Source of the DNA: DASYAE01 sp036501535
Lineage (GTDB): Bacteria; Actinomycetota; Actinomycetes; Streptomycetales; Catenulisporaceae
Length of the DNA stretch: 53,350 nt
NCBI GenBank assembly: GCA_036501535.1
Contig: DASYAE010000017.1
Span: 1 to 53,350 of the forward strand
Reading direction: 5' to 3'
This document shows, in pieces, positions 19,123 through 27,719 of this stretch (position 1 is its first letter; every line of letters starts with the position of its first letter). A program made the position numbers and the translations under genes. The notes beneath the pieces are model-generated. The model saw only the letters and a program-made list of their open reading frames with translations, did no database searches and was not told the DNA's origin.

Positions 19123-19557
19123 ATGGCCTCCGTACCACCCGAACGCCACCTGATCCGCGCAAGGGATCTCGCCGACGCCCGGTTCGCCGAGCCGCTGACG
19201 GTCGACGACATGGCCCGCGCGGCCGGCCTGTCGCGCTCCCACTTCAGCCGCGAGTTCCGGCGCGCGTTCGGCGAGCCGCCGCACGTCTATCTGCTCACCC
19301 GGCGGCTCGAGCGGGCCGCCTCGATGCTGAGGTTCACCGACCGCAACGTGGCCGAGATATGCCTGGCCGTCGGCCTGGAGAGCATCGGGTCGTTCACCTC
19401 CAGCTACACCCGCATGTTCGGTGTCTCGCCGACGGTCTACAGGTCGCTGTTCCCGCCGGCCTCCGACTACGCGCGCATCCCGAGCTGTGTGCTGCGCGCC
19501 TATGGCCGCCCGCGACACAAGACGTTTCGAGAAGACGCGGCCGCCGTGCGCGACTAG
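19123..19557 (+). CDS. AraC-family transcriptional regulator (DNA-binding domain only)
   Basis: The protein has 144 residues, consisting almost only of the double helix-turn-helix domain: LTVDDMARAAGLSRSHFSREF, then the second module NVAEICLAVGLESIGSFTSSY and the signature MFGVSPTVYR. No N-terminal sensor domain is present, so it is either a short regulator or senses through a partner. The ATG at 19123 has no clear Shine-Dalgarno site. TAGGCT seven bases upstream could be a -10 for a leaderless transcript. It lies 86 bases before a glyoxalase-fold gene, a pairing often seen in actinobacteria and likely one regulon. Confidence 0.9.
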   Translation: MASVPPERHLIRARDLADARFAEPLTVDDMARAAGLSRSHFSREFRRAFGEPPHVYLLTRRLERAASMLRFTDRNVAEICLAVGLESIGSFTSSYTRMFGVSPTVYRSLFPPASDYARIPSCVLRAYGRPRHKTFREDAAAVRD

Positions 19558-19643
19558 CTTGGGAACCGGCCGGTCCGGGCAGTGGCGAATCATCCGGATG
19601 CGGTCGGAGACCAGCCGAAACACGGCAAACCTGGAGGCTTCCC

Positions 19644-20066
19644 ATGACCACGATCAACGTCGCGAACACCCAGCTGTGGGTGCACGACCAGAGCGAAGCG
19701 CTCGCCTTCTACACCGAGAAGCTCGGCATGGAGGTGCGCATGGACGTCACCATGCCCGAGATGGGCGACTTCCGCTGGCTGGCCGTCGGCCCGGCGCACC
19801 AGCAGGACTTCTCCATCGTGCTGATGGCGATCCCCGGCCCGCCGGTCATGGACGCCGAGACGGCGGAGCAGGTCAGGTCGCTCATGGCGAAGGGCTTCGC
19901 CGGCACGGTCTTCCTGACCACGGACGACTGCCAGGCCGCCTACGAGGAGCTGTCCGCGCGCGGCGTCGAGTTCACCGAGAAGCCGGAGCAGCGCCCTTAC
20001 GGCATCGACGCGGGCCTGCGCGACCCGTCCGGCAACAGCCTGCGCCTGACGCAGGTGCAGATCTGA
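19644..20066 (+). CDS. VOC (glyoxalase/bleomycin-resistance-fold) protein
   Basis: The protein has 140 residues, starting at an ATG with CTGGAGG seven bases upstream. Two beta-alpha-beta3 modules typical of the vicinal oxygen chelate fold are visible: LWVHDQSEALAFYTEKLGME with FRWLAVGP, then VFLTTDDCQAAYEELSARGV with FTEKPEQRPYGI and RDPSGNSLRL. Family members are dioxygenases, isomerases or small-molecule-binding resistance proteins; the substrate is not readable here. Regulation by the upstream AraC protein is a reasonable inference. Confidence 0.88.
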   Translation: MTTINVANTQLWVHDQSEALAFYTEKLGMEVRMDVTMPEMGDFRWLAVGPAHQQDFSIVLMAIPGPPVMDAETAEQVRSLMAKGFAGTVFLTTDDCQAAYEELSARGVEFTEKPEQRPYGIDAGLRDPSGNSLRLTQVQI

Positions 20067-20120
20067 TTCTGGGCGGCGGGTGGATCGGGGCCGGGAGCGA
20101 CCGCCGCTCTCGGCGCCGAG

Positions 20121-20288
20121 TTATCCACAGCTCTCGCTTATCCACAGTTATCCACAGCTTCAAGCTGATCGCGCACGGCGCGGTCGCCGCCGTCAAGGCG
20201 GCGGCTGACGTGGAAGATTGTCGACACGTCGATTCGCAGATCACGTCATCGCCGAGTTATCCACAGCCGCTGTCCACACTGTGCACAA
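20121..20288. other. Cluster of DnaA boxes
   Basis: Four exact copies of TTATCCACA occur at 20121-20129, 20138-20146, 20148-20156 and 20257-20265. Near matches are CTGTCCACA at 20270-20278 and, on the other strand, TTGTGCACA at 20280-20288. Boxes 1 and 4 share the longer context CGCCGAGTTATCCACAGC. dnaA, dnaN, gyrB or other oriC genes are absent nearby, so this is more likely a DnaA-titrating or regulatory cluster than oriC. Confidence 0.75.
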
Positions 20289-20296
20289 ACATCTGT

Positions 20297-20314
20297 TCGA
20301 TGATCGATCATCGA
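20297..20314. repeat. 18-base perfect palindrome beside the DnaA boxes
   Basis: TCGATGATCGATCATCGA is perfectly self-complementary and lies nine bases after the last DnaA-like box. It could be a protein-binding site that belongs functionally to the DnaA-box cluster. Confidence 0.6.
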
Positions 20315-20462
20315 GCCAGGCAGGCGGATCGAACATGGTTGACGAAGCATCGGTCCTGCGCTAGCCGAGTCGAACAAGTGAACGGATGGTTGCGAGCGTC
20401 CTGCGCGACAGGGAACACCACGCGATGACGTTCGAGCTTGATGCGGCGTCAGACGGGGCCGG

Positions 20463-21560
20463 CTACCTGAACCTGAGGTCGTTGAAGCCGTAGCGCTCGG
20501 CGAATGCCACGACCACTGCGCGCACGGCCTTGTGCGGCGAGTCGGCGTACGGAGTGACCAGTTCCCGTATCCGGGTGCGCGCCTCCTGCTCGCTGAGCAG
20601 GTCGTTGCCCTTGATGTGGAAGTACAGGCTCAGCAGCCCGTCCGGGTCGCCCTTCGCCGCCCAGGCGTGCCGGTCGGCCAGCGGCAGCAGCTTGAGGCCC
20701 ATCGCCGCCACGGCGCCGAGCGCGTCGTAGGGCAGGTCGTCGGGGAGCTGGTCGATGTCGGGCCGCTGCTCGAGCAGGCGGGTGCGCAGCGCCCGCACGT
20801 TCCGCGTGTCCGGCTCCGGCGGATAGTCGATCTCCAGCGTCAGGTGGCATCCCAGCTCGGAGAGCCGGCCCTCCAGCGAGACCAGCGAACGGGAGTACGC
20901 GGTGTCCATCGAGGTGTAGGGCGTCCGGAAGTGCTCGCCGTCCTCGGTCTGGTACGTGCCCGTCATCAGGCACCACTGGTACATGGCCAGGAAGCCGTTG
21001 AGGATCAGCCTCCGCTCGATCCCGACGACGTCCTCGAGCGCGTCGTCCGGCTCCTGCCGGCCCGGCTTGGTGGGGATGGTGCCCAGCGGGATCCGGAACC
21101 GGCGGAACTTCTCGTGATGGCACCTGACCCGCTCGAGCGGGCTGCGCAGGTCGATTCCGCCGAACGGCCCAGGCGGCTCCGGCAGCGTCCTGCCGGGCTG
21201 GATGTAACGCGCGCCGAAGTCGGCCAGAGCCTCCACCGTGGTCCCGATCGGCACTTCCACCAGCGGCAGTTCACCGACCGTCACACTCGTCGGCGCCTGT
21301 ACGGACACTGTGACATCGTCGTGCGCATCGTCCGCGAACCGCGCGTAGAGCCGATCCGGATCCCTCGGATAGAGGATCAGGCCGATCCCGCGCAGGTTGC
21401 CCGGCAGGATGCCGGACGTTCCGATCCGCACCGGCCCGCTGCGGGTGCGGCGCTTGCGCAGAGCCGGCTTGACGACCTCGGCCGGCAGCAGGCGAAACCC
21501 GGTCGCCGCCAGATCCGGATGCTCGCGAAGCCTCTTGAGCCACAAGGGGGCCGAACGCAT
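20463..21560 (-). CDS. Uncharacterised actinobacterial protein
   Basis: The protein has 365 residues, without signal peptide or obvious membrane helix. It has a basic N-terminus (APLWLKRLREHP), a beta-rich region (VTVGELPLVEVPIGTTVEAL), and a helical centre with RLILNGFLAMYQWCLMTG and TEDGEHFRTPYTSMDTAY. The C-terminal helical segment (KAVRAVVVAFAERYGF) could bind a partner. I recognise no catalytic motif or family. Base composition matches the neighbourhood and the frame is open throughout, supporting a real gene. The DnaA-box cluster lies beyond its 3' end and a truncated SDR gene lies upstream on the same strand. Confidence 0.65.
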   Translation of the reverse strand: MRSAPLWLKRLREHPDLAATGFRLLPAEVVKPALRKRRTRSGPVRIGTSGILPGNLRGIGLILYPRDPDRLYARFADDAHDDVTVSVQAPTSVTVGELPLVEVPIGTTVEALADFGARYIQPGRTLPEPPGPFGGIDLRSPLERVRCHHEKFRRFRIPLGTIPTKPGRQEPDDALEDVVGIERRLILNGFLAMYQWCLMTGTYQTEDGEHFRTPYTSMDTAYSRSLVSLEGRLSELGCHLTLEIDYPPEPDTRNVRALRTRLLEQRPDIDQLPDDLPYDALGAVAAMGLKLLPLADRHAWAAKGDPDGLLSLYFHIKGNDLLSEQEARTRIRELVTPYADSPHKAVRAVVVAFAERYGFNDLRFR

Positions 21561-21602
21561 CGGCGCATCGTACTGGAAGCGCGGACCGTGTGAGACAAGC
21601 TG

Positions 21603-22304
21603 TTACGAGGGGAACGCGTGCGCCTCGGGATCGCGCGCCAGCACCGATCGGCCGCCGTCGACCGGGACCGTGGCGCCGTTGACGAAGGCGGCGTCCTGCG
21701 ACAGCAGATGGCTGATCGTCGCGGCGACCTCCGCGGCCCGCCCCACGCGGCCGACCGGATGAATCAGGCCCATCTCCCGCTCGATGCGCGCGGCGTCCTC
21801 GGGCGACTGGCGGCCGAGGAAGTCCGCGTAGCGCTCGGTGGCGATCGAGCCGAGCGCTACCGCGTTGACCCGGATGCCGCGCGCGCCGTACTCGACGGCG
21901 AGAGCGCGCGTCAGGCCCTCGATCGCCGCCTTCGCCGTGACGTAAGGCAGGCAGCCGGGTACAGCTTGCCGCGCCTGATGCGACGAGACGTTGACGATCG
22001 CGCCGCCGGTCCCCGCGGCCAGGAACCGGCGCACCGCGGTTGAGCAGCCGATCAGCGCGGGCGCGAGATTGAGCGTGATCAGGTCCAGCACCTCGGACGT
22101 CGGCGAGGAGTGCACCGAGGCGTCCCGGAACAGCGCGGCGTTGTTGACCCAGCCGGTCAGCGTCCCCGCCGCCTCGGCCAGGTCGGCGGCCCGCGCGGCC
22201 AGCGCCTCGTCGGAGGCGTCGCCGGCCACGGCGGCCACCCGGGACCCGGCCGGGTGCCCGCGGGTCCAGGCCAGCGACTCCGGATCGAGGTCGATCGCGA
22301 CCAC
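21603..22304 (-). pseudogene. SDR-family oxidoreductase lacking its N-terminus
   Basis: The readable part (233 codons) starts at strand beta-2 (VVAIDLDPESLAWTRG) and continues with GWVNNAALF (NNAG-type motif), IVNVSSHQ (catalytic Ser), YVTAKAAIEGL (Y-x3-K), and the normal C-terminus FVNGATVPVDGG. The first strand and the TG-x3-G-x-G cofactor loop (about 30 residues) are missing. Sequence 5' of the junction at about 22304 does not resemble an SDR. A GTG exists at 22304 but the product could not bind NAD(P) normally. See the matching truncation of the next gene. Confidence 0.8.
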
Positions 22305-23212
22305 GCATCGTCGCCGACTCCGCGCACCAGCACGTGTTCGTCTCCGGCGGCAGCGGCTCCAGCGCAGTCGTGGTCACCGACTTCGCCGGGAACCCGGTCG
22401 CCACGCTCACCGGCCTGGCCGGCGCGGCCGGGCTCGCCCTGTCCGCCGGCGGCGGCGTCCTCTACGCCGCGATCAGCGGCACGGACGAGATCGCCGCGGT
22501 GAACACCGCCACCCTGCAGGAAGTCGCGCTCTACTTCACCGACGGCCAGGACCCCGTCTCCCTCGCCGTGGTCGGGGACGACGTCTGGTTCAGCTACCCG
22601 TCGAACAACGGCCAGCCCGGCATCGGCGTGCTCGACCCGTCCGCGCTGACCGTCGGTCTCACCCGCGAGTCCGAGTTCCTTTACGCGCCGGTCCTCGCCG
22701 CCTCACCCGCGGCACCGGGCATCCTGGTCGCCGGCAACGCGGGCTTCTCGCCCTCCGTCATCGAATCCTTCGACGTCGGCTCGGGAGCGCCGGTCCCCGT
22801 GGCCGTCTCCGACCCGTGGAGCCAGCCGGACGGCTGTGCGAACCTGCGCCAGCTGGCGATCGCCGCGGACGGCACCGACGTCGTCACAGCGTGCGGATAT
22901 CCCTACTACGGCTCCTCGCTCGACCTGAGCACCATGCAGGAGGACGCGACCTACACCACCGGCCCCTACGTCGACTCGGTCGCCGTCGCCCCGTCCGGTG
23001 AGATCGCGCTCGGGCTCTCGGGCTCGAACCCCAGCACCCCGGTCGACCTGTTCACGCCCGGAGACTCGGTGCCCGCCGCGAGCTATCCGGTCGCCGGGTC
23101 CGACGTGCCCGGCCTGGCCTGGAGCGCCGACGGCGGCACGCTGTTCGCCGTCGGCGACGGCGTGAACGAGAACGGAGACCTGGTCCTGAACATCGTCGAC
23201 GTCACCGGCTGA
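22304..23212 (+). pseudogene. Beta-propeller (YncE-like) secreted-type protein, 5'-truncated
   Basis: From about 22304 the plus strand reads RIVADSAHQHVFVSGGSGSS, the usual blade signature of actinobacterial extracellular propeller proteins. Further blades follow (VVVTDFAGNPVATL, GGVLYAAISGTDEIAAVNTA, VDSVAVAPSGEIALGLSGS, PGLAWSADGGTLFAVGDG). No signal peptide or start is present, and the 5' end abuts the truncated SDR gene on the opposite strand. A GTG at 22334 could start a 292-residue fragment, but secretion would be lost. It stops before any Ig-like C-terminal domain. A strong hairpin terminator follows. Confidence 0.7.
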
Positions 23213-23245
23213 TCGATCTCAGTAAATCTCAGCCTACGAACAAAC

Positions 23246-23277
23246 CGGCTGCCCGCGGTCCCGTCCGCGGGCAGCCG
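23246..23277. terminator. Bidirectional terminator between convergent genes
   Basis: CGGCTGCCCGCGG and CCGCGGGCAGCCG form a perfect 13-pair stem with loop TCCCGT, lying between the propeller stop (23212) and the LLM oxidoreductase stop (23316). Confidence 0.85.
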
Positions 23278-23315
23278 CTTCGTCCTGCGTCGCCCCGCGT
23301 TCCCCCATCGCCCGG

Positions 23316-24275
23316 CTACCGCGCCGCGGCGCCGCTCCCGCTGCGCGTCTCGATCGCGTGGATCTCCGGCAGGACCGACGCCAGGGCCTCCAGCGTCGCG
23401 TCGTCGTACGGTCCGCGCGGGCTCACGATCGCGTGGTCGACCCCGGCCTGCGCCAGCTCCCTGAGATGGTCGACCAGATTCCGCAGCCCCGCCTCACGAT
23501 CCGGGGCGAGCTGGAAGAACGAGGTGACCGTCTTCTCGATCTCGGCGTAGTCCCGGCCCTCCGCCTCGCAGTGCTCCCGCAGCACCCTGAGCTTGTGCGC
23601 GACGCCCTGCTCGGGTGCGGCTCCGGGGATGTCGAACAGGTTGCACATGTCGCCGTACCGCGCGACGAACCGCAGCGTCTTCTTCTCGCCGCCGCCCCCG
23701 ACCATGACCGGCGGATGCGGCTTCTGCAGCGCGTTCGGCGAGTTCAGCGGCCGCGGAAGCTGGTATTCGCGTCCCTCGAACGGGCTCTCGTCGCCGCGCC
23801 ACATCTGGTGCGCGATCTGCAGCACCTCCTCCAATCGGGTGAAACGGTCGGCCAGTGACGGGAACGGGATCCCGAGGCCGTAGGCCTCCGTGTCGCGCGG
23901 GTCGCGGCCGGGCGGCAGCGCGTTGAACGGAGCCCCGGCGCCGACGCCGAACACGACGCGGCCGCCGCTGAGCACGTCCAGCGAGGTCACCGTCTTCACC
24001 AGCACCCCCGGATGGCGGTACGAGACCGAGGTGACCAGCGTGCCCAGTTGGATGCGCCGGGTCAGCCCGGCCATGAAGGCCAGCGTCGCGTAGGCCTCGG
24101 GCATCGGCGACTCGGGCGGCAGGCCGCTGATCGGGATCTGGAAGAAGTGGTCCATCGTCCACAGGCTGTCGAACCCCGCCTCGTCGGCGGTCCGCGCGAT
24201 CCGGGATACCGTGGGTCCGATCTGGTCGGTGGGAACGGGCCAGGAGAAGTCGGTGACCGGAATGCCGATCTTCAC
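23316..24275 (-). CDS. LLM-class F420-dependent oxidoreductase
   Basis: The protein has 319 residues and a luciferase-like monooxygenase TIM-barrel fold. Family strings include ADEAGFDSLWTMDHFFQ, IQLGTLVTSVSYRHPGVLVK, TSLDVLSGGRVVFGVGAG and KPHPPVMVGGGGEKKTL. Actinobacterial members mostly use coenzyme F420 (or FMN) in hydride transfer; the substrate is unknown. The GTG at 24275 has GGAAGG upstream. It diverges from a MarR regulator across a short intergenic region containing a perfect inverted repeat, so repression by that MarR is likely. Confidence 0.9.
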   Translation of the reverse strand: MKIGIPVTDFSWPVPTDQIGPTVSRIARTADEAGFDSLWTMDHFFQIPISGLPPESPMPEAYATLAFMAGLTRRIQLGTLVTSVSYRHPGVLVKTVTSLDVLSGGRVVFGVGAGAPFNALPPGRDPRDTEAYGLGIPFPSLADRFTRLEEVLQIAHQMWRGDESPFEGREYQLPRPLNSPNALQKPHPPVMVGGGGEKKTLRFVARYGDMCNLFDIPGAAPEQGVAHKLRVLREHCEAEGRDYAEIEKTVTSFFQLAPDREAGLRNLVDHLRELAQAGVDHAIVSPRGPYDDATLEALASVLPEIHAIETRSGSGAAAR

Positions 24276-24308
24276 GTGCGTCGCCTTCCGTAGGTGCGGT
24301 GAGGGTAC

Positions 24309-24326
24309 TCGTTAGCTGGCTAACGA
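24309..24326. promoter_or_regulatory. MarR operator in the divergent promoter
   Basis: TCGTTAGCTGGCTAACGA is an inverted repeat with two perfect 8-base arms and a 2-base centre, midway between the divergent LLM and MarR starts. Size and placement fit a MarR dimer site. Confidence 0.75.
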
Positions 24327-24404
24327 TCCTAGCACGGACTGCGGCCGCCGGGTAATCGCCCGTGCAGATGTGGAGCGCCGCGCCGCGCCACGTACGCTTG
24401 CCTC

Positions 24405-24911
24405 GTGGCCGACGATCTCCAACACGACCCCGGGCGCGATTTTTTGTCGGCCTTCTGGGAGACCAAGCACGCGCTCGCCCTCGCATCGGCGACGGCCTTC
24501 TCGCGGCATGGCGTTCACGAAGGGCAGCAGTTCATCCTGCGCTGCCTATGGGAGCAGGACGGCCAAAGCCCCGGCGAGGTGGCTAAACGCCTCGGCCTCG
24601 CCACCCCCACGGTCACCAAGGCGACCACCCGGATGGAGGGCGTCGGGCTGCTGCGCCGCGCACCGCACCCGACCGACCGCAGACTCGTCCGGCTGCTGCT
24701 GACCGACCGCGGCCACGAGCTCGAGGCGCTGATCGGCGACGAGATGACGCGGCTGGAGGACCGGGCACTGGCCGGCTTCTCCGCGCAGCAGCGGGACGAC
24801 CTGGTCGACATCCTCGACGCGGTGCTGCGGAACCTGACCGACAGCGCGCCGGCCGAGCCCGGACCGGAGCCGGCATCGGCGGCGGCAGCGCGGCCGAGCG
24901 TCAGCCGTTGA
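24405..24911 (+). CDS. MarR-family transcriptional regulator
   Basis: The protein has 168 residues from a GTG at 24405; the upstream sequence lacks a good ribosome binding site, so a leaderless message is possible. The winged helix domain is clear: FILRCLWEQDGQSPGEVAKRL, LATPTVTKATTRMEGVGLL and the wing APHPTDRRLVRLLLTDRG. The C-terminal dimer helix follows. The tail (PAEPGPEPASAAAARPS) is low-complexity. It overlaps the 3' end of the convergent ABC permease gene by 11 bases. The adjacent palindrome suggests autoregulation and control of the divergent LLM oxidoreductase. Confidence 0.92.
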   Translation: MADDLQHDPGRDFLSAFWETKHALALASATAFSRHGVHEGQQFILRCLWEQDGQSPGEVAKRLGLATPTVTKATTRMEGVGLLRRAPHPTDRRLVRLLLTDRGHELEALIGDEMTRLEDRALAGFSAQQRDDLVDILDAVLRNLTDSAPAEPGPEPASAAAARPSVSR

Positions 24912-25743
24912 CACCGCTGTAGCGGCGCAGGCTCGCATTCCAGATCAACCGCGACGCGATGTACAGGCCGAGGCCCACCGCGGGCGACCCGGCCGCCAGC
25001 GCCTCCGGGACGCCGAGCCCGGCGGTCCGTCCGGTCAGCGTCGCGGCGGGGAAGTAGGCGACGAATGCGAGCGGCAGCACCCAGGTGAGCGCCGCCCGCA
25101 TCAGCCCCGGAAGAATGCTCAGCGGGTAGTTGCCGAAGGTCTCCAGCAGCTCGATCGACCAGCTCGACCAGGCGTAGGAGCCCGGATAGTGAAACGCCGC
25201 CGCCGAGAACGCGGTGAGTATGGCTGCTTCGACAAGCATCGCCCCGCACACCGCGGCGCCCAGATAGAGCGCCTTCTCCGGCGTCCACGCCGTGTGCAGC
25301 CGTAGCACTGCGGCGATGAACAGCGAGACGCCGACCAGGATGTCGCCGAGCGCGTTCGACGGGAACTCGGCGAGCTGGACCTGCCGGTGCACCGGCATCG
25401 GGCGCAGCAGGTAGCCGTCGATCTTCCCGTCCTGCACCAGGTAGGTCAGCTCGAAGACCCGGCCGAAGCAGAGCACGTACAGGCCGTGTCCCAGCATCCG
25501 CACCGCGACGATCAGCAGCACCGCGTCGGCCGGCCAGCCGGCCATGCCGTTGAACCGGGTCAGCAGCACGCTCGCGAAGACGATGATCGAGGTCTGCCAC
25601 AGGATGCCCACGCCGATCTGCAGCAGGAAGTCCACCCGGTACTCCAGCTGCGCGCGCAACATCAGCATCATGATGCGCAGTACCAGCCGCCAGGCGCGCG
25701 CGAAGCGGACGGCGCGGTCCCGGATCCCGGTCCACGGTGCCAT
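24901..25743 (-). CDS. ABC-2 type transporter permease, subunit B
   Basis: The protein has 280 residues with six likely membrane helices (IGVGILWQTSIIVFASVLL, AVLLIVAVRMLGHGLYVLC, LGDILVGVSLFIAAVL, AAVCGAMLVEAAILTAF, PLAFVAYFPAATLTG, SPAVGLGLYIASRLIW). The motif DGKIDGYLLRPMPVH is characteristic of the ABC-2 (DUF990-type) permeases that occur as pairs with one ATPase. It is third gene of the exporter operon, six bases after subunit A. Substrate unknown; related systems export peptides, antibiotics or lipids. Confidence 0.88.
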   Translation of the reverse strand: MAPWTGIRDRAVRFARAWRLVLRIMMLMLRAQLEYRVDFLLQIGVGILWQTSIIVFASVLLTRFNGMAGWPADAVLLIVAVRMLGHGLYVLCFGRVFELTYLVQDGKIDGYLLRPMPVHRQVQLAEFPSNALGDILVGVSLFIAAVLRLHTAWTPEKALYLGAAVCGAMLVEAAILTAFSAAAFHYPGSYAWSSWSIELLETFGNYPLSILPGLMRAALTWVLPLAFVAYFPAATLTGRTAGLGVPEALAAGSPAVGLGLYIASRLIWNASLRRYSGVNG

Positions 25744-25749
25744 GCGGCC

Positions 25750-26592
25750 TCACCCGCCCTGCGAGGTCACGCGGTCCCCGGCGCGCCGCCACAGCCGCCG
25801 GTTGACCAGACAGAGCCCTGCGACCCAGCCCGCCTGGATCGCCAACTGCGCGGGAGCGGCCGACAGCGCGATCCGGCCGGTGTAGAGCGAGAGCGGGACG
25901 TTCAGCGTGGCCTGGAACGGCAGCACCCCGCTCATCGCGATGAACCAGCCGGGGAAGTACCACAGCGGCGCGTAGCCGCCGGAGAGCAGGTTCTGCACGA
26001 ACTGCAGGATCGTCAGCGCGGAGCCGTTTCGCAGGGTCCAGAAGCACATCAGGTCCAGCGAGAGCGTCAACTCGTGGTAGACCGCCTGGCCGAGCAGCAG
26101 CGCAGCGACGAAGGCCATGGCGTTCGCGGCGGAGGCGGGCGGCCCGAGCACCCCGGCGATCCGGCACGCGACGTATCCAAGGGCGAACCAGGTCAGGCCG
26201 TAGGCCTGCTCGCCGAGCGCGCGGTAGAGGTAGTACCGGCGCGGAGGCACGGGGCGAAGGAACCAGTACACGATGGTGCCCATGTAGACGTGCGCGAAGA
26301 TGCTGTCCCGGCTCGCGTCGCGGTCCAGCCCGCGCACCCGCGTGGCCAGCACGGCGAGAACCGCGTAGTCGACGGCCTGGTCCCGGGTGAGCCCGGCGTT
26401 CGACGAGGTGTGCGCATAGAGCGCACGCCATAGGAACACGACGAGCGCGATCTGGATGGCGAGGCGCACGGCGGTCCCGACCAGGCGCCCGGGGGAGAGC
26501 AACTCGCCCAGAGCACTGATCCGCCCGGCGCGCCACGCGCTGCGGGCCGGGCGCTGAGCCGGCGCGGCCGAGTCGAGCAGGTAAGCAGACAT
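25750..26592 (-). CDS. ABC-2 type transporter permease, subunit A
   Basis: The protein has 280 residues and is paralogous in layout to the downstream permease. It has a hydrophilic N-terminus, then membrane helices (VRLAIQIALVVFLWRALYA, AVLAVLATRV, YMGTIVYWFLRPVPPRRYYL, LTWFALGYVACRIAGVL, MAFVAALLLGQAVYHEL, YFPGWFIAMSGVLPFQATL). FLRPVPPRRYY matches the conserved LRP-P motif of the partner subunit. The ATG at 26592 lies 20 bases after the ATPase stop, so one transcript encodes all three subunits. Confidence 0.87.
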   Translation of the reverse strand: MSAYLLDSAAPAQRPARSAWRAGRISALGELLSPGRLVGTAVRLAIQIALVVFLWRALYAHTSSNAGLTRDQAVDYAVLAVLATRVRGLDRDASRDSIFAHVYMGTIVYWFLRPVPPRRYYLYRALGEQAYGLTWFALGYVACRIAGVLGPPASAANAMAFVAALLLGQAVYHELTLSLDLMCFWTLRNGSALTILQFVQNLLSGGYAPLWYFPGWFIAMSGVLPFQATLNVPLSLYTGRIALSAAPAQLAIQAGWVAGLCLVNRRLWRRAGDRVTSQGG

Positions 26593-26612
26593 GTCAGTCA
26601 GGCCTCGGCGAA

Positions 26613-27719
26613 TCAGCCGAGCCGCGCGGCCGCTGCGGCCACCGAGTCCGCGCCGTCCGCCCCGACCGCGCCGTCAGCCCTGTCCGCGGCATCAATACCC
26701 TCATTCCTGTCCGCCGCGCGATAGGCCTCGCGCATCACCTCTTCCAGGTCGCTCTCCTCGACCGCGAGATCGACCACGTCGTAGTGCTGGACAAGCAACT
26801 TCAACGCGCGTTGCGCAGTCACCGTGCCGGTCGCCGGACCAAGCCCCGTACCGGGTCCGAAGTGCCCGACGGCGCCGCTCGCGCTCAGCAGCTCCAACCC
26901 GGGCGGAACTGGACCGTCGAACTCCGCGCCGCTATCGCCCGCCACGGTGATACGCACGCGCCAGCCGCCGCCGAACCGCCGCCGAGCTTCGTCCAGGGTG
27001 CCGTCCAGCGCGATCCGGCCGTGGTTGATCAGCACCACGCGCTCCGCCAGCCGCTCCACCTCGGTCATGTCGTGCGTGGTGAGCAGCACCGTGCGCCCCC
27101 GCTGCTTCACCTGGTGCCGCAGGAAGCCGCGCACCTGCTCCTTGACCACCGCGTCCATGCCGATCGTCGGCTCGTCGAGGAAGACCACCGGCGGATCGTG
27201 CAGCAGCGCCGCGGCCAGATCGCAGCGCACCCGCTGGCCGAGCGACAGGTGCCGCACCCGGGTCGTCCAGAACGAGCCGAGCTCCAGCAGGTCGTCGAAC
27301 TCGCGCAGCCGGGCCCGGTAATCCGCCTCCCGCACGCCGAAGATGTCCCGCAGGACGGCGAAGGACTCGCGGGCCGGCAGATCCCACCACAGCTGCGAGC
27401 GCTGCCCGAACACGGCGCCGAGATTGCGCGCGCTGCGCTCCCGCTCCCGGTACGGCTCGACCCCGGCCACAGAGGCCGAGCCGGAGGTCGGCGTCAGGAT
27501 CCCCGTCAGCATCTTGATGGTGGTCGACTTGCCCGCGCCGTTCGGGCCGAGCAGCGCCAGCAGCTCCCCGCGCCGCACCGAGAACGAGACCCCGTCGACG
27601 GCGGTCTTCTCGTCCCACTGCGGGGCGACCAGCCCGCGCAGCACCCCGCGAACCCCCTCCCCGCGCCGGGCCGTGCGAAAGACCTTCGTGAGGCCGCGGG
27701 CCGCGATGGCCTCGTCCAC
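26613..27719 (-). CDS. ABC-2 exporter ATP-binding protein
   Basis: The protein has 368 residues from a GTG at 27719, chosen because GGAGG stands five bases upstream and homology begins immediately (DEAIAARGLTKVFRT). Walker A is LGPNGAGKSTTIKML, the Q-loop region VFGQRSQLWWDLPA, signature LSLGQRVRCDLAAALL, Walker B VVFLDEPTIGMD and switch TTHDMTEVERLAER. The segment LVAPQWDEKTAVDGVSF is typical of the ATPase paired with DUF990 permeases. The C-terminal tail is alanine/aspartate-rich. Its promoter must lie in the long region to 28689. Confidence 0.92.
   Translation of the reverse strand: MDEAIAARGLTKVFRTARRGEGVRGVLRGLVAPQWDEKTAVDGVSFSVRRGELLALLGPNGAGKSTTIKMLTGILTPTSGSASVAGVEPYRERERSARNLGAVFGQRSQLWWDLPARESFAVLRDIFGVREADYRARLREFDDLLELGSFWTTRVRHLSLGQRVRCDLAAALLHDPPVVFLDEPTIGMDAVVKEQVRGFLRHQVKQRGRTVLLTTHDMTEVERLAERVVLINHGRIALDGTLDEARRRFGGGWRVRITVAGDSGAEFDGPVPPGLELLSASGAVGHFGPGTGLGPATGTVTAQRALKLLVQHYDVVDLAVEESDLEEVMREAYRAADRNEGIDAADRADGAVGADGADSVAAAAARLG

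Noticed and set aside
20121..20314. Chromosomal oriC
   Set aside because: dnaA, dnaN, recF, gyrB, rpmH and parAB are absent nearby, and only about six boxes are present, fewer than in actinobacterial oriC regions.
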